Source: Deltaproteobacteria bacterium
GTDB taxonomy: Bacteria > Desulfobacterota > Binatia > UBA12015
Direction of reading: 5' to 3'
NCBI GenBank assembly: GCA_016874715.1
Contig: VGTK01000036.1
Coordinates: 1-40,191 of the forward strand
DNA length: 40,191 nt
Shown here piece after piece: positions 32,931 to 40,191 of this stretch. A program made the translations under genes and the position numbers. The notes below the pieces were generated by a model. The model did no database searches and was not told where the DNA came from. It was given only the letters and a program-made list of their open reading frames with translations. How positions within the stretch are numbered: position 1 is the first letter of the stretch; the number at the start of each line of letters is the position of its first letter.

Positions 32931-35762
32931 TCAGGGCACGAGGTCGACGCTCGCGAACGCCGCGTAGTACGGGTTGCGCGCGATCTCGACCCCGGTGGTG
33001 AGGAAGGCCGGCAGCGGGATCGTCCCGATCGTTCCGGTGAGGGTCGGCAGGAGATCGTCGAAGACCACCGGCAGCAACGCCTCGACGGCGGGCTCGTCGA
33101 CACCGAGCGGGTTGTCGAGGACGGCGACGATGGTGTCGCCCGGCAGCGGGCTCGTCGCAGCGAAGGTGAGCCCGCCCGGACCGCTCGCGAGATCGATCCC
33201 GAAGCGCGAGTCGAGCGCTGCGGCGAGGTGGACCGTCTCTCCCGGCAAGCCCGCGCTCTCGACGACCTCCAGGAGCAGGTGACCGAAGCGCATCTCGCCG
33301 AGCTCCCCGCCCGGGCCGCTCGCACCGGTCAAGACCGGCGCGAGCGTCGGCCGCGTGCGGAGCGTGAGCGGGGTCGCCGGCGCGAGTGCCGCGAACTCGG
33401 GCAGCGCCGGGGCGAGTGCACCGGCGGTGAGCGCGACGGGACCACCGCCGAGGTCGACGGTGCCCACCGAGATCGCGAGCAGGCCCTGCTCGGTCTGGGC
33501 ACGCAGCAGCTGGTTCATCGCCGACGTGGACAGCGCGAGGGCACCGCCGTAGGGCAGGCTGCCGACCGGCGTGGTCGCGCCGAAGACCGGGAACGACTCG
33601 GGTACCCGGTACGTGGCCGTGAACGACGGCGCGCCCGGTGCGGGCGAGAGTGCGGTCGCCGTCAGGTCCGCGGCGAAGGTGATCCCGTTCACGTCCTCGT
33701 TGATCGCCGTGAACGGGGCGTCGAGGTCGAGTCCCAGCGCCGGTCCAAGGACGGCCGGGAGGTCGACGAGGCCGAGCGTCGTCTCGAGGAGGGCTGCGAT
33801 CGGCGTGTTGCCGTTGCCGTCGACCTGGTTCAGGGGCAGCAGCGCGGCCGCGCCCACCTGGCTGATGAGCTGGCCCACGAGGAGGTTCGCGAGCGTGCCG
33901 ACGAGCGCACCGGGCAGTCCGGCGCAGGTGGAGGTCGTCGTGATCGCCGGCGTGGGGATGGTCACCGCGCCGATCTGCGCCACGTCGATCTGCGTCGGGT
34001 CGGATGCGAGTGGTGCCAGGCCGTACTGGCCGCGGATCGCGACCGTCGGCGCGAGGATGCCGATCGAGCAGGAGATAGGCACGCCGGTGACGCTCTGGAT
34101 GTCGAGTGGCAGGCTCAGGTCCTCGATGAGGATCGACGCGTCGACACGGCCCGGGTTCGAGTCGATGTCGGCACCGACACCGCCGATCCCCGGTGAAGGC
34201 GAGGCCCCGACGCTCACGTCGATCGACCCGATGCAGCCCCCGAACAGGGTCGCGTAGCAGAAGTCGTCGAGCAGCGGGGTTCCCGGGGGGAGCAACCCGG
34301 AGAGATCGATCGGCGGCACGAGGCCGCTGAGCGTCGCCTCGAGCGGGTCGAAGACGCTCTCGTCCAGCCGCAGCGCGAGGCCGTCCTCGGCCGGTCCGCC
34401 GAGCGGCGTCGAGCGCCCGGCGATCGCGACCACCTGGTCCACGCCACGCTCGCCGTCGCTCACCCGCGTCACCCGCCCGAGGATCGGGTTGAAGACGCGA
34501 GCCGGCAGGAGCGGCAGCACTGCGCTGAAGGTCTTGTCGGGCGCGAGCACGACGGGTGCTCCGTTGAGCGTCACGGCGGCGTCGTTGCGGTTCACGTTCG
34601 CAACGTGGCCGGTGACGGTGACCTGCGTCGCCGTCGTGAAGCTCCCGTGCAGCGGCGTGTCGAGGACGATCTGCGGCTGCGCGCACGTCGAAGGAATCGA
34701 CTCGAACTCGCAGGTGGGGCTGCAGCAGTCGCCGGCCAGCGTGTTGCCGTCGTCGCACTGCTCCCCGGGCTGGTCGAGCAGGTCGTTGCCGCACACCGGC
34801 ACCGTGGGGGCGCAGCTCCCGTTGCCGACGCCGTCGTCGAGCAGATCGCAGTCGCGCGACAGCCCCCCGGCGCTGTTCGACTCCTGGCAGACCCGGCACG
34901 CGACGCGATCGGCGAGGCACGCGGCCGGGTCGCCCGCACTGCTGCAGCTCCCCGTCAGGGTCGTCGGCACGATGCCGGTACAGCGCCGGTCGATCGTCCT
35001 CGCGAGCGCCGTGCCGCACGTGCGCGCGAGCCGGCCGCGCGGGTCGGGGAAGCCCGAGGTCGGCGAGCCGCCGTCGGTCATGCACTCGGTCTCGAGTGCG
35101 GCGGCGTCCATGGCACCGCGCGAGAGGCTGCGCTTCTTGCAGCGCAGGAACTCCGAGCGCAGGCTTTGCGCGCACCTGAGCATCGCCTTCGCGACGCTCT
35201 GCTGGCAAGCGGCGCCCGCGCGGTCTCCCGACGACAGGAGGAGTGCGGTGTCGACCGGCGCGCCGAACAGATCGTCGACGAGCAGGCGCGCCGCCTCGGG
35301 CACTGCGGGCAGCGTCGTCTCCGTGAAGGTCTCGTGGGTGTTCGGATCGAACGTCCCGGGAATGGGTGGCGGCAGGTAGCCGCCCTTGAGCGCCGGTGCG
35401 CCGAAGGTCGGCAGCCCGAGCGGCGCGCAGCTCGCGAGCTCGAGGCTGATCGCCTTCGGCTTCTTCGCCGACAGAGTGCCGCGCGCGTCGGCGGCGACAC
35501 AGGCGGCGAACCCCGGCGGGTCGCCGAGCTGCCCGCGTCCGCTGCGCGAGAGGCAACTTCCCAGCAGCGAGGCCTGCGCGCTCGCGAGCGTCGACGTGCC
35601 GCGATCGACCGCGGCCACGCAGCTGCGCATCTCCGCGGTGAGCGGGATGCCGCGCGCCGGTGCGGCCGGGATCAACACGGCGATCGCGGCGGCGAGGAGC
35701 CACACGGCGACGAGCGGGCGGAAGGGAAGGGGGCGGAGGAGCCGGCGGTCGAGGGTGTTCAC
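32931..35762 (-). CDS. large secreted Cys-rich DUF4215 protein with lipid-binding-like C-terminal half
   Basis: 943 residues from GTG 35762 (a GTG nine codons further up is also open). Signal peptide about 1-37. Residues 45-320 are Cys-rich and helical. Residues 324-351 form a DUF4215 motif (CGNDLLDQPGEQCDDGNT, then DCCSPTC). Residues about 362-440 resemble a bacterial Ig-like/glucodextranase-B domain (VTVTGHVANV). From about 480 on, hydrophobic beta strands, paired elements such as LALSTSAMNQLLRAQTEQGLL (split: LALSTSAMNQLL / RAQTEQGLL) and a terminal PLPAFLTTGVEIARNPYY recall the BPI/LBP-type TULIP fold, which binds lipids. That last assignment is only my reading. The protein is expected outside the inner membrane. 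A 31-bp tandem repeat lies upstream. Confidence 0.75.
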   Translation of the reverse strand: MNTLDRRLLRPLPFRPLVAVWLLAAAIAVLIPAAPARGIPLTAEMRSCVAAVDRGTSTLASAQASLLGSCLSRSGRGQLGDPPGFAACVAADARGTLSAKKPKAISLELASCAPLGLPTFGAPALKGGYLPPPIPGTFDPNTHETFTETTLPAVPEAARLLVDDLFGAPVDTALLLSSGDRAGAACQQSVAKAMLRCAQSLRSEFLRCKKRSLSRGAMDAAALETECMTDGGSPTSGFPDPRGRLARTCGTALARTIDRRCTGIVPTTLTGSCSSAGDPAACLADRVACRVCQESNSAGGLSRDCDLLDDGVGNGSCAPTVPVCGNDLLDQPGEQCDDGNTLAGDCCSPTCEFESIPSTCAQPQIVLDTPLHGSFTTATQVTVTGHVANVNRNDAAVTLNGAPVVLAPDKTFSAVLPLLPARVFNPILGRVTRVSDGERGVDQVVAIAGRSTPLGGPAEDGLALRLDESVFDPLEATLSGLVPPIDLSGLLPPGTPLLDDFCYATLFGGCIGSIDVSVGASPSPGIGGVGADIDSNPGRVDASILIEDLSLPLDIQSVTGVPISCSIGILAPTVAIRGQYGLAPLASDPTQIDVAQIGAVTIPTPAITTTSTCAGLPGALVGTLANLLVGQLISQVGAAALLPLNQVDGNGNTPIAALLETTLGLVDLPAVLGPALGLDLDAPFTAINEDVNGITFAADLTATALSPAPGAPSFTATYRVPESFPVFGATTPVGSLPYGGALALSTSAMNQLLRAQTEQGLLAISVGTVDLGGGPVALTAGALAPALPEFAALAPATPLTLRTRPTLAPVLTGASGPGGELGEMRFGHLLLEVVESAGLPGETVHLAAALDSRFGIDLASGPGGLTFAATSPLPGDTIVAVLDNPLGVDEPAVEALLPVVFDDLLPTLTGTIGTIPLPAFLTTGVEIARNPYYAAFASVDLVP

Positions 35763-35880
35763 GGGGCGGCACGCTATCCCGCGGGGCACGGCGCGCTCAA
35801 GGCTCGTCGACGGGTGCTTCCTCGACGGGTGCGTCGACAGGCTCGTCGCCGGGCAGGCTGGTCACGGGGATGTCTCGTCG

Positions 35881-36035
35881 GCGCTGCGGCGGTTCGCGAT
35901 CCTCCTCGTCGGCGCTGCGGCGGTTCGCGATCCTCCTCGTCGGCGCTGCGGCGGTTCGCGATCCTCCTCGTCGGCGCTGCGGCGGTTCGCGATCCTCCTC
36001 GTCGGCGCTGCGGCGGTTTGCGTTCCTCCTGGTCA
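35881..36035. repeat. 31-bp tandem repeat, about five copies
   Basis: Copies start at 35881, 35912, 35943, 35974 and 36005; each begins GCGCTGCGGCGGTTCGCGAT and continues CCTCCTCGTCG. The fifth is diverged (GGTTTGCGTT, then TGGTCA) and overlaps the stop of the XRE gene at 36033. There are no spacers. The array lies between the DUF4215 gene start (35762) and the XRE gene. Because 31 is not a multiple of three, the reading frame shifts from copy to copy and no steady peptide repeat results. The stretch 35763-35880 before it shows nothing else. Confidence 0.95.
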
Positions 36036-36299
36036 GCGCTGGCGCCCGCGCGCCCCCCGGTTGCGGATGCCGAGTCGCACGCCCCGTCCACCGTCCGCGT
36101 CGTCGTCGATGAAGACGACGCCCGCCGCCTCGATCGCGCGCCGCACGCTCTCGTTGGTGCGCGCGCTGCCGGCTGGCCGGTTGCCGCGCGCCTCGAGCCG
36201 CTTGATCGTCGGCAGGGAGCGGTCGGCGCGCTCGGCCAGCTCGCTCTGGCTCCACGCGAGCAGCGCGCGCGCGGCTCGGATCTGCGTTCCGGTGATCAT
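36033..36299 (-). CDS. XRE family transcriptional regulator
   Basis: 88 residues from ATG 36299. A single Cro/CI-type helix-turn-helix: TGTQIRAARALLAWSQSELAE (split: QIRAARALLAWSQ / SELAERADRSLPTIKRLE) gives helices one to four, with SLPTIKRLEARG as the recognition helix. It is followed by a short tail with AIEAAGVVFIDDD, the dimerisation pattern of small alpha-proteobacterial-type XRE proteins. No ligand domain is present. The gene diverges from a VOC gene; two perfect 17-bp palindromes lie between, and one overlaps the promoter of each gene, so it probably represses itself and the VOC gene. Its last codons overlap the fifth copy of a 31-bp repeat. Confidence 0.92.
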   Translation of the reverse strand: MITGTQIRAARALLAWSQSELAERADRSLPTIKRLEARGNRPAGSARTNESVRRAIEAAGVVFIDDDADGGRGVRLGIRNRGARGRQR

Positions 36300-36312
36300 G
36301 CGCGGCTCGACC

Positions 36313-36342
36313 TTGACTCGATTGTGATACCTGAGGTATCAA
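36313..36342 (+). promoter_or_regulatory. promoter of the VOC gene
   Basis: TTGACT (36313-36318) and TATCAA (36337-36342) are separated by 18 bases, near-consensus sigma-70 elements in otherwise GC-rich DNA. On the other strand TTGTAC (36349-36344) and CACAAT (36326-36321) with a 17-base spacer could serve the XRE gene. The two promoters overlap face to face. Confidence 0.6.
36325..36341. promoter_or_regulatory. operator-like palindrome 1
   Basis: TGATACC-TGA-GGTATCA is a perfect 7-3-7 inverted repeat. It covers the space between -35 and -10 of the plus-strand promoter and of the presumed minus-strand promoter. By position it is the likely site where the XRE protein represses both genes. Confidence 0.7.
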
Positions 36343-36350
36343 AGTACAAG

Positions 36351-36367
36351 TGATCCATAAAGGATCA
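36351..36367. promoter_or_regulatory. operator-like palindrome 2
   Basis: TGATCC-ATAAA-GGATCA is a second perfect inverted repeat of the same total length, its centre 26 bp from the first. It shares the TGAT...ATCA ends with palindrome 1. It lies just past the predicted start of VOC transcription, so binding here would block elongation or allow cooperative dimer-dimer contact. Confidence 0.65.
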
Positions 36368-36407
36368 TTCTTGGGTGTCGCCAGCAAGACGGGAAGGGAG
36401 ACCGACG

Positions 36408-36815
36408 ATGACCACGGACCGGCAGCTGCTCGCCATCAACCCGTACTTCCTCGTGGAGGACGTCCACCGGAGCGCGGAGTACTACCGCGACGTGCTGGGC
36501 TTCTCCTTGGACCAGTTCTGGGGCGATCCGCCCGCGTTCGTGATGGTGCGGCGCGACGGGGTCCAGATCATGCTGCGCGAGCCCGCAGACGAGCGCCGCC
36601 CCGGGGTCGCCCGCCCGAACAAGGGCGTGCTGCGGCACAGCTTCGACGCCTACGTCTACGTCCGTGACGTGGATCGCCTGCACGACGAGCTCCGCGCCCG
36701 TGGCGCGCGCATCCTGTACCCGCCGTGCGACCAGCCGCACGATTGTCGGGAGTTCGAGGTCGAAGATCTGAACGGCTACGTGCTCTGCTTCGGCCAGGAT
36801 CTACTCGCGCCCTGA
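36408..36815 (+). CDS. VOC superfamily (glyoxalase/bleomycin-resistance-like) protein
   Basis: 135 residues from ATG 36408, with GGGAAGGGAG seven bases upstream, which excludes the longer frame at 36375. One vicinal-oxygen-chelate unit: INPYFLVEDVHRSAEYYRDVLG (split: INPYFLVEDV / RSAEYYRDVLGF), then MVRRDGVQIML, a DAYVYVRDVDRLHDELRARG segment, and DCREFEVEDLNGYVLCFGQ at the end, where the last Glu would be a metal ligand. Family members bind or detoxify small electrophiles and antibiotics, or act as dioxygenases. It is apparently controlled by the divergent XRE regulator, so a chemical-stress response is plausible. Confidence 0.9.
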   Translation: MTTDRQLLAINPYFLVEDVHRSAEYYRDVLGFSLDQFWGDPPAFVMVRRDGVQIMLREPADERRPGVARPNKGVLRHSFDAYVYVRDVDRLHDELRARGARILYPPCDQPHDCREFEVEDLNGYVLCFGQDLLAP

Positions 36816-36941
36816 GCGATTCCGGCTCGCACTTCGAGCGGCGAGCCGCTCTCGACCGGGGCGCTGCGATTCCTGCATCGACAGCGCATGCGACGGTGGT
36901 CTAGGACTCGGGTGCCCCACTGCTCGCAAGGAGACCCCCGC

Positions 36942-39140
36942 GTGCCGCTTCCCCGTTTCCCGCTGTCCATCCTGTTCTCGCTCGGCCTGGTACTCGAGGG
37001 TTCCCCCGCTGCGCGCGCGATCGAGCTGCAGGCGGGTATCCGCATGCTGGCCGTCACCGATGCCGAGCCCGGCACCGAGGTCGTGCTCGACGATGGCGCA
37101 GGACGACTCGAGACGGGCGTCGCCGACGCGTTCGGCAGCTTCCTCTTCCGCGAGCTGGAGGGTGGGCGCGACTACACCGTGCGCCCGTCGGACGGCAGCG
37201 AGGAGAAGACCGCGCGCGTGCTGCGCTTCGCGGACTTGCCGGACCCGCAGCTCTACCGCGACCAGGAGCTGCGCCCGGGCTTCCAGTACATCCGGATGCG
37301 CGACGGCACGCTGCTCTCGGCGATGGTCCGGTTTCCGTCCGAACCGGGGCCGTATCCCACGGTGGTCGAGTACTCCGGCTACGCGACGTCCGATCCCGGC
37401 GCCGCCCAGCCGGTGTCGCTGCTCGCGGGCCTTCTCGGCTACGCCACGGTCGGCGTCAACATGCGCGGCTCGGGCTGCTCGGGGGGCGTCCTGGACCTCT
37501 TCGACCTGCCGACGACCGCCGACGGCTACGACGTGATCGAGACCGTCGCCGCGCAGTCGTGGGTGTTGCACGGCGAGGTCGGCATGGTCGGTATCTCGTT
37601 CTCGGGCATCAGCCAGGTGTTCGTCGGCGGCGCGCAGCCGCCGCACCTCGCGGCGCTGGCGCCGCTGTCGTTCATCGCCGGCATCTACGAGTCGCCGGGC
37701 TTTCCGGGCGGGATCTTCAACAACGGCTTCGCCGAGTCGTGGCTGCGCGAGCGCGCCAACCACGCACGGCCGGCGCCCGCCGGCGGGCAGGGCTGGGCGC
37801 GGCGGCGCGTGCGCGAAGGCGATGCGATCTGTGCGGCGAACCAGAAGCTCCGCCTGCAGACCCAGGACCCGATCGAGGCCACGCGCGATCTGCCGTACTA
37901 CACGCCGGAGCTGATGGACCGGCGCTCGCCCGAGAACTGGGTGCGTGACGTCAAGGTGCCGATGTTCCTGTCCGCCACCTGGCAGGACGAGCAGACCGGC
38001 GGCGGCTTCGCGAGCATGCTGTCGCTGGTGCCGCGGCGCCGCGACGTCAAGATCGACCTGCTCAACGGCGTGCACGCGAGCCCGCTCGAGCCGCAGGTGC
38101 TGTGGCGCTTGCACCAGTTCCTCGAGATCTACGTCGCGCGGCGCGTGCCGAACCAGGCATTCCTGCGCGCGATCGCGCCGATCGTGGTGCAGAACATCAC
38201 CGGCGGCCCGGTGCTGTCGCCGCCGCTGCCGCCGAACCGCTTCGACGGCATGACCGACTACGCGCAGGCGCGCGCGCTCTTCGAGGCCGATCCGTTCGTA
38301 CGTGTGTCGTTCGAGAACGGCGCCGGCTCCACCGTGCCGGGGCTGCCCGGCACGACCTTCGAGCTCGGCTTCTCGCGCTGGCCGGCGCGTGAAGTCGAGC
38401 CGACCTCGTTCTGGTTCGGCGACGGCGGCACCCTCGTGCCAGGCCGCCCGCAGGGCGGCAGCGACGGCGTCGACGTCTGGCACCCCGACCCCGACGCGCG
38501 CCCGCAGCAGACGCTGCCCGGCGACGGCTCCGCCGACTCGTGGGTGGTGATGCCGCCCTACGACTGGCGGCCGTTCGTCGGCGGCACGGCGGTCGCCTAT
38601 GCGACCGAGCCGCTCGCGGACGACGTGACGATCGTCGGTCCGTCGAGCGTCGATCTCTGGGTGCGCTCGAGCGCCGAGGACACCGACCTGCAGGTCACGC
38701 TGAGCGAGGTGCGCCCCGACGGCCTCGAGACCTACGTGCAGAACGGCTGGCTGCGCGCGAGCCACCGCAAGCTCGGCCGCTCCGCGTCGAAGCTGTTCGA
38801 CCCGCGTCACACGCACCTCGAGCGCGACGCGAAGCTGCTGCCGGAGGATCGCTTCAGCAAGGTCCGCGTCGGGCTGCTGGCGGTCGCGCACGTGTTCCGC
38901 AAGGGGTCGCGCATCCGCATCGGCATCGCCGCACCGGGCGGCGACCGCACGCGCTGGCGCTTCGACACGCCGCCGACCGACGGGCTCGTGCGGAACGAGA
39001 TCGCGCGCGGGCGGCAGTACCCGTCGCGCCTCGTGCTGCCGGTGATCCCTGGCGTCGAGCCGCCGGCGGATCTGCCGCCGTGTCCGGGGCTGCGCGGCCA
39101 GCCGTGCCGGACGTACGTCGCCGCGACGAACGGCGGATGA
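36942..39140 (+). CDS. secreted CocE/NonD family alpha/beta hydrolase
   Basis: 732 residues from GTG 36942, chosen because AAGGAG lies eight bases upstream; the frame opens earlier without a good start. Signal peptide about 1-24 (ends ARAIE). Residues 25-100 are an extra small beta domain (carboxypeptidase-regulatory-like). The catalytic domain follows: RMRDGTLLSAMVRFP, then MRGSGCSGG, and Ser219 as nucleophile in GISFSG; a later LLNGVHAS holds the probable catalytic His. The C-terminal jelly roll (about 520-700) is typical of X-Pro dipeptidyl-peptidase/cocaine-esterase relatives. An acylase or peptidase acting outside the cytoplasm is expected. An antisense open frame covers the whole gene, but it is a codon-bias shadow. 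Confidence 0.92.
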   Translation: MPLPRFPLSILFSLGLVLEGSPAARAIELQAGIRMLAVTDAEPGTEVVLDDGAGRLETGVADAFGSFLFRELEGGRDYTVRPSDGSEEKTARVLRFADLPDPQLYRDQELRPGFQYIRMRDGTLLSAMVRFPSEPGPYPTVVEYSGYATSDPGAAQPVSLLAGLLGYATVGVNMRGSGCSGGVLDLFDLPTTADGYDVIETVAAQSWVLHGEVGMVGISFSGISQVFVGGAQPPHLAALAPLSFIAGIYESPGFPGGIFNNGFAESWLRERANHARPAPAGGQGWARRRVREGDAICAANQKLRLQTQDPIEATRDLPYYTPELMDRRSPENWVRDVKVPMFLSATWQDEQTGGGFASMLSLVPRRRDVKIDLLNGVHASPLEPQVLWRLHQFLEIYVARRVPNQAFLRAIAPIVVQNITGGPVLSPPLPPNRFDGMTDYAQARALFEADPFVRVSFENGAGSTVPGLPGTTFELGFSRWPAREVEPTSFWFGDGGTLVPGRPQGGSDGVDVWHPDPDARPQQTLPGDGSADSWVVMPPYDWRPFVGGTAVAYATEPLADDVTIVGPSSVDLWVRSSAEDTDLQVTLSEVRPDGLETYVQNGWLRASHRKLGRSASKLFDPRHTHLERDAKLLPEDRFSKVRVGLLAVAHVFRKGSRIRIGIAAPGGDRTRWRFDTPPTDGLVRNEIARGRQYPSRLVLPVIPGVEPPADLPPCPGLRGQPCRTYVAATNGG

Positions 39141-39141
39141 G

Positions 39142-39168
39142 TCGCTGTCACGTTCGCTGTCACGTTCG
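39142..39168. repeat. short direct repeat after CocE gene
   Basis: CGCTGTCACGTT occurs twice in tandem at 39142-39167 (followed by a partial third CGTGT). It lies in the short gap before the thioesterase remnant. It is too short to assign a role. Confidence 0.4.
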
Positions 39169-39218
39169 TGTGATCGGCGCGCTTGCCGCGGCCGACGCCT
39201 CCGTGCAGCTATCGGGGC

Positions 39219-39751
39219 GTGGGTGACTTCTCCGTCGATACGACCGTAACGGGGGCGGACGGTGTCTATCGCGCGCGCTTGTCGCGCGACTGGGAGATCT
39301 GGGGTCCGAACGGCGGGTACGTCGCCGCGGTGGCGCTGCGCGCTGCTGGAGCCGCGACGACGCTGACACGTCCCGCAACCTTCGCCTGCCACTTCCTCAA
39401 CGTGGCCGACTTCGATCTCGTCGATCTGCGAGTGACGACACCGCGCGCTGCGAAGCGCGCCGCATCGCTCTCCGTCTCGATGACCCAGAACGGTCGGCAG
39501 ATCCTCCAGGCCAGCGTGTGGGTCGTCGCCGACGGCTCGGACGGCTTCGTGCGCGATACCGCGGCGGCTCCCTGAACGTGCACTTCCACCGTGCCGCGCC
39601 CGCGAGCGAATGGCTGCTCGTCGACGCCGTGTCCCCGATCGCCGAAGGGGGTCTGATCTCCGGCCACTCGCGGATCTGGTCGACGCAGGGAAGACTGCTC
39701 GCCTCGGGCAGCGGCCAGCTGTTCTGCCGCCCGGCACCGCCGCGCCCGTGA
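39219..39751 (+). pseudogene. acyl-CoA thioesterase (double hot-dog) gene with internal deletion and frameshift
   Basis: The N-terminal part runs from GTG 39219 to a stop at 39573-39575 (118 residues) and has the first hot-dog domain of the TesB-like/4HBT_3 family: DWEIWGPNGGYVAAVALRA near residue 28 and a FACHFLNVADFDLVDL strand. The C-terminal part is found in another frame from 39572 to 39751: LNVHFHRAAPASEWLLVDA, SGHSRIWSTQGRLLASG and a final CRP, which are the end of the second hot-dog. The region that should lie between them, roughly 110 residues with the end of domain one and start of domain two, is missing. The joint is at about 39567-39575. The gene is therefore probably inactive, unless the loss is an assembly error. 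Confidence 0.78.
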
Positions 39752-39831
39752 GGGACGTGCCGAGCTCGCCGGCGGCGGATCAGGCGCGTACCGCGGTCGC
39801 GTCCGATGCCGCTCGTCACCGGCGGCGCACC

Positions 39832-40191
39832 ATGTCCTGGCGCGGCCGGATCACGTTCGGCGATCTCTGGGCGGCGTACGCCGGGCCGACCGATCAGAAC
39901 GAGCCCCACGCCCACCTGGCGCTGCAGATCGCCGTCGGCATCGACGGTGACGTCAGCATCCGCCACGGCCGGCGCACCGTCGCGGCGCCGGCCGTACTCG
40001 TGCAGCCGCTCGCCGAGCACACCGTCGCACCGAACCTGGCGCGCGTCGTCTTCCTGTACGTCGAAGCGCAGGCGCCGCTCGGGCGCGCGCTCCGGGCCGC
40101 GGGTGGCGCTGCGGTCGGAGCGGCGCCACCGGTCGTCGCGACGACGCTGCGTGCGGCCGGCGACCCCGTGCTCGCGATCGCACGGCTCGAG
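39832..40191 (+). CDS. AraC family regulator, N-terminal part only (runs off window)
   Basis: The frame is open to the window end with no stop. ATG 39832 is taken; a GTG at 39748, overlapping the thioesterase stop, would add 28 low-complexity residues. What is visible (120 residues) is a cupin-like sensing domain: PHAHLALQIAVGIDGDVSI near the start, AVLVQPLAEHTVAPN in the middle, then FLYVEAQAPLGRALRA. This order, with a His pair in the first strands and the GRALRA helix, is typical of AraC-type regulators whose DNA-binding helices lie in the missing C-terminal part. It follows the broken thioesterase gene and may once have regulated it. Confidence 0.68.
   Translation, partial: MSWRGRITFGDLWAAYAGPTDQNEPHAHLALQIAVGIDGDVSIRHGRRTVAAPAVLVQPLAEHTVAPNLARVVFLYVEAQAPLGRALRAAGGAAVGAAPPVVATTLRAAGDPVLAIARLE

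Noticed and set aside
35881..36035. Coding repeat protein in the 31-bp array
   Set aside because: The period is not a multiple of three, so the frame shifts at each copy; no start signal.
36801..39737. 978-residue open frame on the minus strand across the CocE gene
   Set aside because: The plus-strand gene has a signal peptide, catalytic motifs and a ribosome-binding site. The antisense frame is Arg/Gly/His-rich with no domain, as expected from GC-rich third codon positions.

Overview
This is a 40.2 kb window of very GC-rich, densely coded chromosome. The gene content points to a Gram-negative bacterium with large outer-compartment protein families: DUF1501/DUF1800 pairs, a DUF4215 Cys-rich protein, a decaheme cytochrome c, EstB-like serine hydrolases and amidohydrolase-2 proteins. 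Together with a Cys-rich helical module that recurs in such genomes, this best fits Candidatus Binatota, Myxococcota or related 'deltaproteobacterial' soil lineages. That placement is inference, since no rRNA or tRNA gene is visible. I see no insertion sequence, prophage, CRISPR array or replication origin.

Layout. (A) 1-7528, plus strand: a tightly packed, probably single operon. It encodes a WD40 beta-propeller protein (5' end cut by the window), a cytoplasmic protein combining two cyclic-nucleotide-binding domains, an FHA domain and four [4Fe-4S] motifs, a two-heme membrane cytochrome b, a membrane-anchored decaheme cytochrome c, a GT39-type membrane glycosyltransferase and a DUF309 protein. 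(B) 7539-9159, minus: MaoC-like hydratase, LpxL-like acyltransferase and acyl carrier protein. (C) 9323-10939, minus: a secreted protein with a cytochrome-like C-terminus and a SIMPL protein. (D) 11014-13631, plus: DUF445 and a polytopic GT-C-like protein. (E) 13635-20638, minus: DUF1501 + DUF1800, then three hydrolases (PAF-acetylhydrolase-like, EstB-like, amidohydrolase). (F) 20763-22391, plus: gamma-glutamyltransferase, convergent with Smr and MFS genes (22385-23859, minus). (G) A 33-bp x 6 tandem repeat fills the divergent promoter region before an SPFH/zinc-ribbon protein and its zinc-ribbon partner (24159-26866). (H) 27071-32872: a lower-GC GT39 gene, a crotonase, a small unknown, an aldo/keto reductase, a VOC protein and an exported FkbM-type protein. 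(I) 32931-36815: a large secreted DUF4215 protein with a possible lipid-binding C-terminal half, a 31-bp tandem repeat, and an XRE regulator divergent from a VOC gene with two perfect 17-bp operator-like palindromes between them. (J) 36942-40191: a secreted CocE-type hydrolase, a thioesterase gene that has lost its middle, and the start of an AraC-type regulator.

The most promising undescribed system is region A. A ferredoxin-like subunit carries an FHA domain that appears inserted inside a cyclic-nucleotide-binding domain. It is encoded directly beside a b-type cytochrome with two His-X13-His pairs and a decaheme cytochrome. This looks like a transmembrane electron conduit whose cytoplasmic subunit can sense nucleotides and phosphoproteins. 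The XRE operator pair, the three-zinc-ribbon SPFH pair, the exported FkbM protein and the internally deleted thioesterase are secondary points of interest.
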